NCBI GenBank assembly: GCA_021810985.1
Contig: JAJZQA010000180.1
Coordinates: 1 to 5,711, forward strand
DNA: 5,711 nt
Direction: 5' to 3'
Source: Deltaproteobacteria bacterium
GTDB taxonomy: Bacteria > Desulfobacterota > Desulfuromonadia > Geobacterales > Geobacteraceae
Of the stretch, positions 5,407-5,711 are shown piece after piece (the stretch's first letter is position 1; the number at the start of each line of letters is the position of its first letter). Position numbers and translations under genes: made by a program. The notes beneath the pieces were generated by a model. That model searched no databases. It saw only the letters and a list, made by a program, of their open reading frames with translations, and was not told the origin of the DNA.

Positions 5407-5664
5407 ATGGAAATTCTGGATAAAAAACTGCAGGAACTGGTTGCGCTCGGTGCCTCCTATGCGGTCAACTGCAAACCCTGTATGGAGTACCACCGCAAGA
5501 AAGCGGAAAAAGCCGGCGCGACCATGCAGGAAATGCTCGCGGCCATCGCCGTCGGTGAGAAAGTGCGTAATGGTGCGCACACACAGGCAAAAGGTTTCGT
5601 CAAAGACGTCTTCGGCGAAATCGAGTGCGAGTCCTGTTTCGCCGCGGGAAGTACCTGCTGCTGA
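5407..5664 (+). CDS. Carboxymuconolactone decarboxylase/AhpD-like small redox protein
   Basis: An 85-residue protein matching the AhpD-like core fold. The redox motif CX2CX3H is present as C22, C25 and H29 (NCKPCMEYH), flanked by helical segments (KLQELVALGASYAV before it and QEMLAAIAVGEKVRNGAH after it). AhpD-type proteins use this Cys pair and His as a thiol peroxidase or disulfide relay; many short family members have unknown partners. The C-terminus is unusual, with C74 and C77 (ECESC) and a terminal C84-C85 pair, which suggests metal or thiol chemistry beyond the core. The ATG at 5407 has AGGGAGAG just upstream; the in-frame ATG at 5227 would add 60 residues unlike the family. It is divergent from the ECF sigma gene and may belong to its regulon, by analogy with other ECF/CMD pairs. 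Confidence 0.88.
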   Translation: MEILDKKLQELVALGASYAVNCKPCMEYHRKKAEKAGATMQEMLAAIAVGEKVRNGAHTQAKGFVKDVFGEIECESCFAAGSTCC

Positions 5665-5711
5665 AGCAGTGGAAGGGGACACGCGGCAAACTGGCTGCAC
5701 GCAACAGGGAG
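5665..5711 (+). other. Window end, downstream of CMD-like gene
   Basis: These 47 bp contain no gene. The final bases (ACAGGGAG) resemble a Shine-Dalgarno sequence, so another plus-strand gene in the same transcript may begin just outside the window. Confidence 0.25.

Overview
The window looks like a piece of a bacterial chromosome. The best guess is a metal-reducing or sulfur-reducing member of the Desulfuromonadales (the Geobacter/Pelobacter/Desulfuromonas group). This rests on gene content: two SPASM-type radical SAM maturases, a His-rich heavy-metal P-type ATPase with an MDCPxEE metal-binding motif, and a tiny AhpD/CMD-like protein with a CxxC-rich tail. The placement is an inference from gene style, not a proven identification.

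Layout. (1) Positions 1-528, minus strand: the first 176 codons of a Zn/Cd/Pb-type P-type ATPase, which runs off the left edge. (2) 529-924: a divergent intergenic region ending in a strong sigma70-like promoter (TTGACA, 16 bp, TAAATT with a TG extension). (3) 925-4326, plus strand: a compact three-gene operon. It holds a 124-residue signal-peptide-bearing precursor whose C-terminus is almost entirely (aromatic/His)-x-(Asn/Asp) triplets, a 323-residue radical SAM/SPASM protein, and a 654-residue radical SAM/SPASM protein with a large extra C-terminal domain. (4) 4430-5071, minus strand: an orphan ECF sigma factor, convergent with the operon. (5) 5407-5664, plus strand: an 85-residue carboxymuconolactone-decarboxylase/AhpD-like protein, divergent from the sigma factor across a 335 bp gap containing inverted repeats.

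The central operon is the noteworthy system. The precursor C-terminus reads YGN-Y-YTN-WSD-YSN-HSN-YNN-Y-YSN-WSD-YSN and so on, giving 14 Omega-x-N/D triplets in 16-residue tandem units. That is the type of motif which three-residue cyclophane-forming radical SAM/SPASM enzymes crosslink (aromatic ring carbon to the side-chain carbon of residue 3). Together with the two adjacent radical SAM enzymes, this suggests a RiPP pathway making an exported, multiply crosslinked repeat polypeptide, broadly like the triceptide and His-Xaa-Ser (Hxs) systems but with a different repeat and a different second enzyme. The modification chemistry and the peptide's function are inferred, not shown.

The flanking ATPase (metal efflux) and the sigma/CMD pair (possibly a redox or metal stress response) are probably functionally separate from the peptide operon. 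No transporter, protease, PqqD-like recognition protein, tRNA, rRNA, CRISPR array or insertion sequence is visible.
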